64,000 bases of DNA from Candidatus Peregrinibacteria bacterium (GCA_026395515.1 JAPLYN010000005.1:423521-487520); one strand, 5' to 3'. Shown: positions 37,917 through 48,174, counted from the first letter of the stretch. Numbers and translations are program-made. The notes: generated by a model not told the origin, from the letters alone.

Positions 37917-38649
37917 AAAATTACTCGCGAAATTAGCTTTAGCAATCATGATTGGAGTAATGACTACCCCAATAGTTTTTGCCGGACCTGCTGGAAGCAT
38001 AGAGGATCTCGGCGCAGCACTTGACGACATTAAAGATAAACCATGTATTGAAGAAGTTATCCCAAACGCTACTGATCCAAGTAAGCCGACACCAGGACCA
38101 GACGATGGTTATGTAATTTCTATCATTGAAGAACCCCTAAATGTAGATGCTGACGAAACTAATCCAGATTACAAAATACGTCGTTGCTTCCGCAACACCT
38201 TCCAGTATAGAAAAAATGAAAAAGTTGCAGACAAAGTTGTTAATGGAAAAGTAACAACAAAAGATAGCTGGGTACCAAAAACTTCAGCCATGCTTGCAAA
38301 AACTTGCTCAAACAATGCTCAAGAATTAATGAAAACCAACAAAGATAATGTTGACCTAAAAGTCTCTTACACATGTAAAGAAGTTCAGGCCATCCTTACA
38401 AAAGGAGGCACAAGTGCAATCTATGGCTACATCAACATGATTTATCGTTGGGGTGCCAGTCTTGTAGGTATTATTGCGGTAACAATTATTATTATCAGTG
38501 GAATCCAGATTTCCGCTTCCGGTGGTGATTCTGAAGCAGTCAATTCTGCAAAAAAACGTATTTTACAATCAGTTGTTGGTATCATCGTTCTATTCCTTTC
38601 AAGCTTGATACTTTACACAGTCAATCCTACATTCTTCACAAACGGATAA
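37909..38649 (+). CDS. T4SS-pilin/TrbC-VirB2-like two-TM protein (paralog B)
   Basis: Signal peptide, insert with several Cys, C-terminal TM-ASGGDSEAVNSAKKRILQSVVGIIVLFLSSLIL. Confidence 0.7.
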   Translation: MVKKLLAKLALAIMIGVMTTPIVFAGPAGSIEDLGAALDDIKDKPCIEEVIPNATDPSKPTPGPDDGYVISIIEEPLNVDADETNPDYKIRRCFRNTFQYRKNEKVADKVVNGKVTTKDSWVPKTSAMLAKTCSNNAQELMKTNKDNVDLKVSYTCKEVQAILTKGGTSAIYGYINMIYRWGASLVGIIAVTIIIISGIQISASGGDSEAVNSAKKRILQSVVGIIVLFLSSLILYTVNPTFFTNG

Positions 38650-39143
38650 TGAAAAAAAATATTCTTAAAATTTTAGCACTTATACTTATCACCTTAAACT
38701 TAGGTGCCACAGTAGTGTTTGCCGAAACTCAAGGTGCAGCACAAGATTTCAAGCAAAGTGTAATTCCTAGACCAAGCACTTTACCTGGACCAAACGGAGA
38801 TAATTCCACAAATGATGCCCTAAGAAAAACTTTGGTTAGCAATGTACTTCCAAAAATTGCCGTAATTTTAATTGGATCAATTGCTTCATTATCACTAGTT
38901 TTCCTCATCATCGCCGGTGTCAGATTCGCCACAGCCTACGGCAATGACGAGACTGTTCAGAAAGCAAAAAAACAGGCTATTTATGCCATCGTAGGTCTCA
39001 TTATTTCACTAATGTCTTACACAATTGTAACTATCGTTTCGAATTTTAAGTATAATGAATTTAGTCCTGCATCGACGACAAATGGACCAATACACAATGA
39101 AACACCTGGTGCAGATTTACCTCAAAAAGATCCAAATCAATAA
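38649..39143 (+). CDS. T4SS-pilin/TrbC-VirB2-like two-TM protein (paralog C)
   Basis: Signal peptide; ATAYGNDETVQKAKKQAIYAIVGLIISLMSYTIVTIV. Confidence 0.75.
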   Translation: MKKNILKILALILITLNLGATVVFAETQGAAQDFKQSVIPRPSTLPGPNGDNSTNDALRKTLVSNVLPKIAVILIGSIASLSLVFLIIAGVRFATAYGNDETVQKAKKQAIYAIVGLIISLMSYTIVTIVSNFKYNEFSPASTTNGPIHNETPGADLPQKDPNQ

Positions 39144-39165
39144 AATTCACAAGCAGCTTAAAACT

Positions 39166-39669
39166 ATGAAAAAAAAATTACTATTAACAATTTGCTTCGC
39201 AATAATTTGGACAATCTCGTTCAACAATTTAGCTTTAGCAGATTTGAAAAAGGGAGAAGGGGCAGTATGTAATTCAGAGGCAGATTGCGGATCAGGACTA
39301 TCTTGCATTCCAGATCCATCAAAATTAGATAAAAGCGGAGGAGCTCTAAAAGTTTGCCGCGACTTAGTTAATGTCCTTACACAACGCCCAACCACTACCA
39401 ATACCGATGCACAACAACTTACAAAACTTCCAGACGTAAGTCTCGAAGGAGGTATGACCTTGGCCATTAAAGCGATCCTACGTTCAGCTATGTATCTCAC
39501 TATCATTGCCATCGTAGTCGCTGCAATCTACTACATCATCTCAAGAGGTAAAGACGAAGACATGACCAAAGCTAAAGATATCATTCTTTATCTCGTAATT
39601 GGTATGGCAATCATCGCTGCTGCTTATGGTATCGTAGCCGGTGTAACTCAATTCAATGTATTCAGCTAA
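39166..39669 (+). CDS. T4SS-pilin/TrbC-VirB2-like two-TM protein (paralog D)
   Basis: Start MKKKLLLTICFA (39166); Cys-rich segment CNSEADCGSGLSC; IISRGKDEDMTKAKDIILYLVIGMAIIAAAYGIV. Confidence 0.7.
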   Translation: MKKKLLLTICFAIIWTISFNNLALADLKKGEGAVCNSEADCGSGLSCIPDPSKLDKSGGALKVCRDLVNVLTQRPTTTNTDAQQLTKLPDVSLEGGMTLAIKAILRSAMYLTIIAIVVAAIYYIISRGKDEDMTKAKDIILYLVIGMAIIAAAYGIVAGVTQFNVFS

Positions 39670-39670
39670 A

Positions 39671-40078
39671 ATGATCAAGAAAATTTTTACAACTATACTC
39701 CTAGCAACTTCACTGCTCATCGCAGGAACTGCTGCAGCACAGGCTTACCAAATCGATCCATCTTATAGACCTTCAAACGAACCTTTTGCTTTAGATAAAA
39801 CTATCAAGGACCAAGGTGCCTCAGGAGCTACCATAGTCGTTCTACAAATCATCGCTGGTGCCCTACTATACTTCGCCGCTCCAATAGGCATAATTATGAT
39901 TGCCTGGTCAGGTGGAAGCATGGTGATTTTCGGCGCAGAGCAAGAAAAATTAGATGCTGCAAAAAAGCATCTTATTTGGTCAATTGTTGGCTTAGTAGTG
40001 ATCATCCTTTCATACTCATTAGTGAAAGTTATCATCACCGCAATCGTCGGCGCAGCCTCAATAGCCACAACTAATTAA
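39671..40078 (+). CDS. T4SS-pilin/TrbC-VirB2-like two-TM protein (paralog E)
   Basis: Start MIKKIFTTILLATS (39671); IFGAEQEKLDAAKKHLIWSIVGLVVIILSYSLVKVI. Confidence 0.75.
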   Translation: MIKKIFTTILLATSLLIAGTAAAQAYQIDPSYRPSNEPFALDKTIKDQGASGATIVVLQIIAGALLYFAAPIGIIMIAWSGGSMVIFGAEQEKLDAAKKHLIWSIVGLVVIILSYSLVKVIITAIVGAASIATTN

Positions 40079-41616
40079 ACTTCGATTCTTGGGAAAAGAG
40101 GTTGAGTAACCTTGATGGCACTACCTTCTTTCAACATGCCCCACTTCGTATCAAGCTTCATGTCAGCGGTACTGATGCCCAATTGATCAGCAATCGCCTC
40201 AGCGGCACTTGGCAAAATTGGCAAAAGCAAAGTGGCAATATACCTCAATAGCTCAAGTAGGTCGTAAAGTATCGGTGGCAAATCTGCCGGATTATTTTTA
40301 GCTACAGACCAAGGCTTTTTATCATCAATATATTTATTGGCAAAATTTGTTAATTCCACCAAAGTTTCACAAGCTTCTTTCAAATTAAAAGCTTCAAAAG
40401 AGTCGCAATATTTCTGCATGAAATCAGCAACCTGACTAGATACTTCATCATTTGCAGTCTCCGCAGGAACCTTTCCTCCTACGTATCTATCCACCATCAT
40501 CGTCACACGATTCACAAGATTACCAAGTGAATTAGCAAGATCACTATTAAATAATTCAATAAATTTTTTATTGCTGAAATCTCCATCATCAGTTGTAGAA
40601 ATTTCTTTCAAAAGATAATAACGCAAAGCATTAGTTCCAAATTTATCGATGTATTCTAAAGGATTCACTACGTTTCCAATGCTCTTGCTCATCTTCTGAC
40701 CTTCACTAGTCACAAAGCCATGAACATAAATCGCTTTTGGCACTTTTTCACCTGCAGAAAGCAACATTCCAATCCAAATTCCCGCATGAAAACGCAAAAT
40801 ATCTTTACCAATTAAATGCACATCACATGGCCAATATTTCTTAAAATTCGGCTCATCTTTTTCATAACCAAGAGCTGTAATATAGTTTGAAAGCGCATCG
40901 CACCACACGTACATCACCTGATCTGGATCATTTGGAACATCAACACCCCAAGGTAAAAGATCTTTAGGACGAGAGAAACTCACATCACGCAAACCTTCCT
41001 CACCAATAATATTCAACATTTCATTCTTACGACTTTCTGGAAGAATAAGTAGCTCATCTGACTGAATTAATTTCTTAATTTTGTCAGAATATTTTGAAAG
41101 CTTGAAAAAGTAATTTTCTTCTTCTAGAAGTTTTGGTCTCTTTTTGTGAATCAAACAATTTCCTTCTGAATCCAAATCTTTTTCTCCGACATAGGCCTCA
41201 CAACCCACGCAATAATTTCCCTTATAAGTATCTTTATAAATGTCACCCGCTTCAAACATTTTAGTCCAAATTTTCTGAGCACCAGCTTTATGGTGAGCTG
41301 AAGTAGTACGCACAAAATCGTCATTTGAAAGCTGCAAAGTATATTTCAAAGCCATGAATTGTTCTGCATTCTTATCTACAAATTCTTGAGTGCTCATCTT
41401 TGCTGCCTGAGCTGCTTCATAAATTTTCACACCGTGTTCATCAGTACCTGTAAGAAAAAAAGTATCATCCCCTTTCAATCTATGATAACGACAAAGTGCA
41501 TCAGCCTGAATAAACTCAAGTGCGTGACCAATATGCGGCGCGGCATTCACGTAAGCGATAGCCGTAGTAAGATAAAATTTCGATGATTTTTCAGATTTTT
41601 TTGCAGTTTTTTTCAT
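40075..41616 (-). CDS. metG: methionyl-tRNA synthetase
   Basis: YVNAAPHIGHALE, GTDEHGVKI, CVGCEAYVGEKDL, KMSKSIGNV. Confidence 0.97.
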   Translation of the reverse strand: MKKTAKKSEKSSKFYLTTAIAYVNAAPHIGHALEFIQADALCRYHRLKGDDTFFLTGTDEHGVKIYEAAQAAKMSTQEFVDKNAEQFMALKYTLQLSNDDFVRTTSAHHKAGAQKIWTKMFEAGDIYKDTYKGNYCVGCEAYVGEKDLDSEGNCLIHKKRPKLLEEENYFFKLSKYSDKIKKLIQSDELLILPESRKNEMLNIIGEEGLRDVSFSRPKDLLPWGVDVPNDPDQVMYVWCDALSNYITALGYEKDEPNFKKYWPCDVHLIGKDILRFHAGIWIGMLLSAGEKVPKAIYVHGFVTSEGQKMSKSIGNVVNPLEYIDKFGTNALRYYLLKEISTTDDGDFSNKKFIELFNSDLANSLGNLVNRVTMMVDRYVGGKVPAETANDEVSSQVADFMQKYCDSFEAFNLKEACETLVELTNFANKYIDDKKPWSVAKNNPADLPPILYDLLELLRYIATLLLPILPSAAEAIADQLGISTADMKLDTKWGMLKEGSAIKVTQPLFPRIEV

Positions 41617-41684
41617 GAACCAAGGCTATCAATAAGAAGCCTGCAAGTCAATCTACAGATGGAAAAACACTATTGAGCCAACTT

Positions 41685-42914
41685 TTACTTATCTTTACCG
41701 CCATACCAGTACTTCTCGCCATGCGCATCACCAGCACCTCCATCTGCACCAGTATGTTCCCCCTTTGTATCCATATAAGTGCTATACAAAGAGAAATTAA
41801 ACACCGGCATAAATGAATCACGTTTAATTTTCACATTCACACTCTGCTTACTCTTTCCACTGTACCCATCAGCCGTAATATCAGCATAATCACGCACTGC
41901 TTCTGTAGCCTTACCATCAGTGAAAAGCTCAACACGATAGTTGATTTTACTTTGCTGATCACTAAGTTTTGGATCATTAAATATAGAAGGATTAATTAAA
42001 TTAGTTAAAGTCAGATAATTTAATTTATGATCGTTAATGAATCTTGATAAAGGCCAACAATGCTTAACCTCATTTGATCTCTCTCCCTCAATAAAACTAT
42101 ATAAATAAAATTCTCGTGCTTCCGTTTGAGTACAATTTAAAGACTCAGAATAAACCTGATAAAGCTGGCACTTAATTAAATCAGTATAACGCCCAGATCC
42201 TTCACATGGCTTTGTACCAAACCATGAAGGCTGACTAGCACTGGTAAACGTTCCATCTAAAGTAGATGTTACAGCAGTAAAATCGCTTATACTCTCTGTC
42301 ACCGGAGCCTTGCCTTTTATTGAATCATTTAACCCTACTATCTTCCACCTCAAAACATCCCAATCAGACACTGAAGATCCTTTTTGAGTAATCTTTATAT
42401 CCTTTGGATTAAAATTAGCATAAAATTCCACATCAAAATCTGTAATTGGAGTAGGCATACCACCATCACCCAATACAAACAAAGGTATGGTAGCAGATTC
42501 ATTTAAACCAAGTGTCGCATAGAAAGCTGAAATATCGGGAGCTGTACTCAATTTTCCCTCAACATCATAATCCTTATCAAAACAAGGATAAGCCTTACAT
42601 TTATTACTGATTTTCAATTCCGCTACTGCTTTAGAAGCCTCAATCTTATCCTTAGCGCCATCAATAATAATTGGCACTACGCCGCCTTTTGGCTCCCATC
42701 CTGGCAAACTATTTTTCACACCATACAAACCAATTTCAGAAGCCGATTCAGCCGCATAAAAAGACTGTCCAGCATCCAAGAATTCACGTGTCACAATTGA
42801 TTCACGCAAAACCAAAGTAGATAAAGCCAAAGAAATAGCCATCAACACTCCCATGACCAGCAAGGCCACAATGAGGGCAGTTCCTTTCCTATTTTTAAGC
42901 AGTTTGGCTTTCAT
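41685..42914 (-). CDS. PilX-like pilus assembly protein
   Basis: KNRKGTALIVALLVMGVLMAISLALSTLVLRE N-terminus; last gene of pilus operon. Confidence 0.7.
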   Translation of the reverse strand: MKAKLLKNRKGTALIVALLVMGVLMAISLALSTLVLRESIVTREFLDAGQSFYAAESASEIGLYGVKNSLPGWEPKGGVVPIIIDGAKDKIEASKAVAELKISNKCKAYPCFDKDYDVEGKLSTAPDISAFYATLGLNESATIPLFVLGDGGMPTPITDFDVEFYANFNPKDIKITQKGSSVSDWDVLRWKIVGLNDSIKGKAPVTESISDFTAVTSTLDGTFTSASQPSWFGTKPCEGSGRYTDLIKCQLYQVYSESLNCTQTEAREFYLYSFIEGERSNEVKHCWPLSRFINDHKLNYLTLTNLINPSIFNDPKLSDQQSKINYRVELFTDGKATEAVRDYADITADGYSGKSKQSVNVKIKRDSFMPVFNFSLYSTYMDTKGEHTGADGGAGDAHGEKYWYGGKDK

Positions 42915-43579
42915 TACTTAATATTAATATTACTGTATAGATAATTTGTCGGATAAACCTGACTATAAACTCTCGAAGATACTGTCGTCTGCAAATCCAT
43001 TTTGTAATTTTTCCCATTGCCAATATCCTTTGTAAACTCCGCATAAACAGTAACACGCGGCTGAAATTGACTAGTACTAAAATTAACACTCTTTGGATCA
43101 AACGGATCAATTTTTGGAGAATAATAAACTTTAAATTTAGTAACCCTCACACTCTTAGAATCATTCATAGGCACAAAATCTTGATCGCCACATATTTTAT
43201 CTACAAAATTCTTCATATCTACATCTGCTGATAATTTTACAACGTCAATACTCACCACTTCTTTAGCTTGATCATAACAAACGTGAGTACGCGTCATAGC
43301 ATCCCTAGAAATTATAAACATCTCCCCCTCCTTCAAATCATTTTTGGCAATTGTAGGATATCCGTAATCCACCATCCCATCTCTTAATTCCTGAACCAAT
43401 GTTTCCATCACCTGACGCGCCTGCACATACATTTCACGATAAGAATTAGCATCGCGTTGTGCACGAATAATTCCAGTATAAGAACTAATTAAAATTCCTG
43501 TAAAAGTCATGAATATAGCCATGGAAATGAGCATTTCCACCAGCGTAAATCCTTTTTGTAATTTTATTTTTTTAAACAT
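42914..43579 (-). CDS. type IV prepilin-like protein (PilW-like)
   Basis: KLQKGFTLVEMLISMAIFMTFTGILIS class III signal. Confidence 0.85.
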   Translation of the reverse strand: MFKKIKLQKGFTLVEMLISMAIFMTFTGILISSYTGIIRAQRDANSYREMYVQARQVMETLVQELRDGMVDYGYPTIAKNDLKEGEMFIISRDAMTRTHVCYDQAKEVVSIDVVKLSADVDMKNFVDKICGDQDFVPMNDSKSVRVTKFKVYYSPKIDPFDPKSVNFSTSQFQPRVTVYAEFTKDIGNGKNYKMDLQTTVSSRVYSQVYPTNYLYSNINIK

Positions 43580-43585
43580 AATTTT

Positions 43586-44287
43586 TTATAAAGCTCCACC
43601 TTTCCAGTTAGTTAGCACTTCAGATAGAACAAGGCTGCGAGGCTTCGCACCAATATTCCAATCGATCTTCGACTGCACCAAAATAAACTTACCAGTAACG
43701 CATAAATTGACTGAATATTTGCTTAAATATGAGCAATCATATTGGCTAATACCAATTGTTCTTTTAAATCCGGTATCTCCATCAATAACCACATTTGAAT
43801 CTAAGAAAGGCTTATCTACACTCAACATTCCGTGACGATAAATTTTTCCCGCTCCACTACTAATTTCCCAAGGACTTTCAGCTCTAACCTCGCCAGAAGT
43901 AGGAGCCTTTGCGAAATCTGGAGAATCCTGTTTAACAAAACTTTTTGTTCCAGCCGCATCCACTACATTCACAATATTATCATTCTTACCAACAATCAAT
44001 TTTCCTCCCCATATCTGCATTGAATCCTTATCGTTTCCCAACCAATCCTTATTGTGCAACCAATTTGTATCACGAATATTACGCACAATTTCGAGACCTT
44101 CTTGAGAAAGATAATAAGCTTGAAGAGTTGTAAGATTATTTCTATTTGAATCAATAATTCCCGTCAAAAGGTTACTCGCTGAAACAATTGCCACAGTCAA
44201 AATCATCATACCAATCATGACTTCCGTCAGAGTAAAGGCTTTCACATCCTTACTGATTTTTTTAATTTGTTTTAACATTTGTATCAA
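43586..44287 (-). CDS. type IV prepilin-like protein (PilV-like)
   Basis: KAFTLTEVMIGMMILTVAIVSASNLL class III signal. Confidence 0.82.
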   Translation of the reverse strand: MIQMLKQIKKISKDVKAFTLTEVMIGMMILTVAIVSASNLLTGIIDSNRNNLTTLQAYYLSQEGLEIVRNIRDTNWLHNKDWLGNDKDSMQIWGGKLIVGKNDNIVNVVDAAGTKSFVKQDSPDFAKAPTSGEVRAESPWEISSGAGKIYRHGMLSVDKPFLDSNVVIDGDTGFKRTIGISQYDCSYLSKYSVNLCVTGKFILVQSKIDWNIGAKPRSLVLSEVLTNWKGGAL

Positions 44288-44993
44288 TTGGTTTTACAAC
44301 AGCCTTAGCATTAGAAAGATTTAATTCAATTTGACGTTCATAATTTGGATCTAAAGTATCTCCGCTAGAGACAATTATTTTTACAATTTTTGGTTCAAGA
44401 ATTTTATCAGGACCTTCAAGATTTCCAACCGCCTCAAGCTTTCCACTTGGAGGCAAAAATCTAAAAACTAATTTATCATAAGTAGTATTTCCATCATAAG
44501 AAACACTCAAAATTTTCATTTGAGCATCCAAATTCAAAGACTGCTTAGGACTATTATCTTTCAAATCATCACATCCCTTATATCCCCAACTCTGACTTAC
44601 ATGTTTCCACACCTTAGTATTCACAAAAGGTACTTCAAAACTTTTCACAGTAAAATTACCGACATTTTTATCATTACTTTTTTCAAAAACAATTCCAAAA
44701 CATTTAGATGTACCACCGGCAGAATCTTCAATTTTCACAGGATTAGCTGGAGTCTCTGCCCCCAATTCCTTCTTTATATCCTGAAATTTCTTATCTGTAC
44801 TCGTTCCATACGTCGCCTTTGCCTTCATAGCATTCAGCTGCGAAACCAAATTATCCGCACCTAAATCAAGCAAAGCACTACGTCTATAAGTGATATAACC
44901 ATTCACAGCCAAAGTACTAAGCATAGCGATGATTCCCATCACCACTAAAATCTCCACCAGAGTAAATCCTTTTTGTGATTTTAGAATTTTCAT
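44262..44993 (-). CDS. type IV prepilin / GspH-like protein
   Basis: KSQKGFTLVEILVVMGIIAMLSTLAVNGY class III signal. Confidence 0.85.
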   Translation of the reverse strand: MKILKSQKGFTLVEILVVMGIIAMLSTLAVNGYITYRRSALLDLGADNLVSQLNAMKAKATYGTSTDKKFQDIKKELGAETPANPVKIEDSAGGTSKCFGIVFEKSNDKNVGNFTVKSFEVPFVNTKVWKHVSQSWGYKGCDDLKDNSPKQSLNLDAQMKILSVSYDGNTTYDKLVFRFLPPSGKLEAVGNLEGPDKILEPKIVKIIVSSGDTLDPNYERQIELNLSNAKAVVKPIDTNVKTN

Positions 44994-45007
44994 CTCTTCG
45001 GATTATT

Positions 45008-46333
45008 TTAATTACCTACTGTGCTTCCTAGATTGAAGATCGGCGCCATAATAGCCAAAGCCAAAAGCGCTACAAAAAGACCAACCACTAGAATCATTAC
45101 TGGTTCAAAAATTGAAGTTAGCTTTTTCAATGAATTATCAATCTCGCGCTGATATTGCTCAGAGATCTTTTCGCATACCTTCGCCACACTAGCTGATGCT
45201 TCACCCACCGCAAACATTTCCACAATTTCTCCAGGAAATAAATATGAACTATCCTTTAAACTCTCTGAAATCTTTGAACCTTTCTTCACCTGATTCAAAA
45301 CTTCCTGAACTTTTAATTTATAAATTCTATTACTAAGAGAATTTCCGGTAATTTTCAATGAAGTAATAATAGGCAATCCTGAATCAATCAAAATTCCCAA
45401 CATACTAATAAAATTAAATACCTGAACTCTCTTTATCATCTGTCCAACGATAGGAAATCTCAATTTTGTATAATCCCAACTCACAGCACCATCAGCACTA
45501 TGAACGTACATATTAAACAATCCGTAAATTCCAAAAACTACCAAACCAATCACCCACCAATAGCCAGTAATTGCCGTCTGTAAGCCCATCAAAACACGAG
45601 TAGCTAAAGGCAATTTATCACCAGCAATACCACCATCTTTAAGTAAAGAAAGTAGACTAGGGAAAATCCAAACCAACATACCAGTAGCCACAAGAACGAG
45701 CACTACGAGTACCGCAATCGGATACACTGCCGCTCCCCAAAGCTTCATAGAAAGATCATGTTTCTTATCTAATTGATCTGCAAGCTTGAAAAGCATGGTA
45801 TTCAAATTACCAGTAGCTTCACCAGACTTGATAATACCAATTTCCAATTCATCAAAAATATCTTCAAAACGAGTCATAGCATCAGATAAATTAGCACCTG
45901 AATCACAACTATAACCGATAGTATCCAAAACACGTTTAAAGTGTTTGTTCTCTGCACGATCAGCAAGTGATTTCACAGCTTGTACTACAGGAATTCCCGC
46001 ATCAACCATCACCGCCAACATATGAAAAAAATAAGACTTATCCTTAAGTGTAATCTTTGAATGATCAATCAAAAAATCATCAAATTGCACAAAAATTCCT
46101 TTATCAGAATTATTGTACACGCCATAAATTACCTTTGCGGTAGGGTCACTATTGAAGTGCTTAATTTTATCAAGAATTTCATCACCAGCTTCAAGACCAG
46201 AAACTACATCTGACTGATCACTCGCCATTTCGTGATTCACCGCTTCATGCTTCATCTCAACAGGTTTAACTGGAGGATTGGCAGGAGCCGGAGTATTTAC
46301 CGGAGTATTAATTTTTAAACCATCAAATTCCAT
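45008..46333 (-). CDS. pilC: type II secretion/type IV pilus inner-membrane platform protein (GspF/PilC)
   Basis: Two GspF domains; FFHMLAVMVDAGIPVVQAVKSLADR; MLGILIDSGLPIITSLKITG. Confidence 0.92.
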   Translation of the reverse strand: MEFDGLKINTPVNTPAPANPPVKPVEMKHEAVNHEMASDQSDVVSGLEAGDEILDKIKHFNSDPTAKVIYGVYNNSDKGIFVQFDDFLIDHSKITLKDKSYFFHMLAVMVDAGIPVVQAVKSLADRAENKHFKRVLDTIGYSCDSGANLSDAMTRFEDIFDELEIGIIKSGEATGNLNTMLFKLADQLDKKHDLSMKLWGAAVYPIAVLVVLVLVATGMLVWIFPSLLSLLKDGGIAGDKLPLATRVLMGLQTAITGYWWVIGLVVFGIYGLFNMYVHSADGAVSWDYTKLRFPIVGQMIKRVQVFNFISMLGILIDSGLPIITSLKITGNSLSNRIYKLKVQEVLNQVKKGSKISESLKDSSYLFPGEIVEMFAVGEASASVAKVCEKISEQYQREIDNSLKKLTSIFEPVMILVVGLFVALLALAIMAPIFNLGSTVGN

Positions 46334-46335
46334 AT

Positions 46336-46905
46336 TTATTTTTGTTGAAAGTAAGTATCAATTGAAAGAGAGAAACTAGCTCTTTCCACATCAGAAATTT
46401 CTAATTTATTTACCTGAACATTCACAGAATCAACTCTAAAAATACGTCCATTCTGTTCAAGTCCCATCAAGAAATTCGTCAAATCCTGATAGTTTCCTTC
46501 AAAAGTAGAAGAAATACGAAGACTACCAATGCCATCTTTAGCACCAGCACCTTTCGCAAAACTAATTGAATGCAAAGCCACATTATTCTGCTTCGCAATC
46601 TGAATAATATCCTTGATTACAGAATCTTCATTCACACCAACCGGAACAGCCTTAATGCTTTCCTGTCTCTGTACTTCACTTGTTAATTGCAACTCCTGCT
46701 CAGCCTTATTCAAAGTCTCAAGCTGAGTCTTCATACCATCAAGAGTAGTAGTTTTTGTTGAAACATCAGCTTTTACCACATCCAAGTTAGTAGAAACTGG
46801 TCTAATAATAAAAGTGTACCCAGCGATAGCGCATACAATCAACAAAACACCAATTAAAGTAGTTTTATTAGAATTGTCTGCAAAGCGTATTTCTTGTTCG
46901 TTCAT
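46336..46905 (-). CDS. pilO: PilO-like protein
   Basis: One TM, coiled coil, LTNFLMGLEQNGRIFRVDSVNV; position between pilC and pilN. Confidence 0.78.
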   Translation of the reverse strand: MNEQEIRFADNSNKTTLIGVLLIVCAIAGYTFIIRPVSTNLDVVKADVSTKTTTLDGMKTQLETLNKAEQELQLTSEVQRQESIKAVPVGVNEDSVIKDIIQIAKQNNVALHSISFAKGAGAKDGIGSLRISSTFEGNYQDLTNFLMGLEQNGRIFRVDSVNVQVNKLEISDVERASFSLSIDTYFQQK

Positions 46906-46931
46906 ATATTTATTTTTATTTTTTATTAAAA

Positions 46932-47573
46932 TTAACGAGCTATTGGAGAAGCCGCTTCCACAGGAGCAACTGGTTTCTCATCTGTTTTCACAGTTTTATC
47001 TTCAAGTCCCTTATCTAAAACTGTAGAAAGAGTGTCATTCAAATTTGGTTCATCAGTTTGAGGAACATATTTTGCACTAAGCATAAAACTCAAGACATCT
47101 TTACCAGACGCATCCGCTCCAGAAGAAATTGATGGAACAAAAACATCCACAAACATCTTTGAATCTGTAAAACTCTTAATCACAGCAGCTACATCCAAAT
47201 ATGGACTTTCACTACTAGAATAAGTTTTCATATTAAGAGAAATTTCATTAGAAGAAGAACCAGAATAAGAAAGAATCTCCGCAATCGGAGAAACTCCACT
47301 CTTTGGAACTGTCGCACGAATATAAGTAATCACTTTAGACCACTCAACAGTGCCTTTCTTCAGATCATTTACCGTCTGTTTAGCATTAATAGCCTGAGTA
47401 ATTTGAGCATTTTCTTTTTCATTTATTTTCGCCTGATACTCAGAAATAGATTTATCCAAAACGGCCACCTGATCAGCAGTAGATGATCTCTGCCAAAAAG
47501 CATAACCTGTATAAATCACTACCACTAGCAGCACAGCAGCGCCCAAATAGAGAAGAAAGGAAACTCGTTTCAT
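46932..47573 (-). CDS. PilN-like protein
   Basis: N-terminal TM plus coiled coil, WSKVITYIRATVPKSGV; operon position. Confidence 0.7.
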   Translation of the reverse strand: MKRVSFLLYLGAAVLLVVVIYTGYAFWQRSSTADQVAVLDKSISEYQAKINEKENAQITQAINAKQTVNDLKKGTVEWSKVITYIRATVPKSGVSPIAEILSYSGSSSNEISLNMKTYSSSESPYLDVAAVIKSFTDSKMFVDVFVPSISSGADASGKDVLSFMLSAKYVPQTDEPNLNDTLSTVLDKGLEDKTVKTDEKPVAPVEAASPIAR

Positions 47574-47696
47574 ATATTTTTTGTTTTAGTTTTTACTGAA
47601 CTTTATCTGATAATTATACCAAATTTTACTAAAAAAATCAACCCATCAGTCCTCAGTATCGTTGATGTAATGCCAAAATCCTTCTATAGTCCTCAC

Positions 47697-48023
47697 ATGA
47701 GCTTTAAAGTAATCAACGAAGAATTCGACTGCAAAAACTGCGGCACCCATAATGGCAAGCTGCCTGGGAGTTGCCGCAACCACTGCACCAAGTGTCTTTT
47801 TTCGCTTCATGTAGACGAAAGTAGCCCTGGTGATCGTCTCAGTCCTTGTCATGGACCAATGACTCCAGAGTCAGTTTATCAAGATGGCAAAAAGGGTTGG
47901 ATGATTTCTCACAAGTGCAGCAAATGTAAGAAAATCATGGTAAACAAAGCCGCTCCGGATGATAATTTCGATGAAATCATTAGATTAAGCAGCGAAACTA
48001 ATCCACCAAAAATACTTAATTGA
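47697..48023 (+). CDS. RNHCP domain protein
   Basis: FDCKNCG...GSCRNHCTKCLFSLHVDESSPGDR, second CxxC pair; internal ATG at 47697 preferred. Confidence 0.88.
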   Translation: MSFKVINEEFDCKNCGTHNGKLPGSCRNHCTKCLFSLHVDESSPGDRLSPCHGPMTPESVYQDGKKGWMISHKCSKCKKIMVNKAAPDDNFDEIIRLSSETNPPKILN

Positions 48024-48122
48024 CACAACTCTAGAAAACCACATAATTCCCCGGCGCCGGTCCTCTCGGACACTCGCTGCTGCTCAGGACTTTCTGATCT
48101 GTAAAAAACTACAAACTGAAAA

Positions 48123-48140
48123 CTTGCGCCCGGGCGCAAG
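48123..48140. repeat. 18-bp perfect GC palindrome CTTGCGCCCGGGCGCAAG (copy 1)
   Basis: Direct reading; core TGCGCCCGGGCGCA shared with 52448-52461. Confidence 0.85.
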
Positions 48141-48174
48141 ATACAAAACCTTAGGAAATTATGTCAAATCGCTC

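Noticed and set aside
37470-40078. Complete type IV secretion/conjugation system
   Set aside because: Only pilin-like subunits are present; no VirB4, VirB6, VirB8-10, VirD4 or relaxase in the window.
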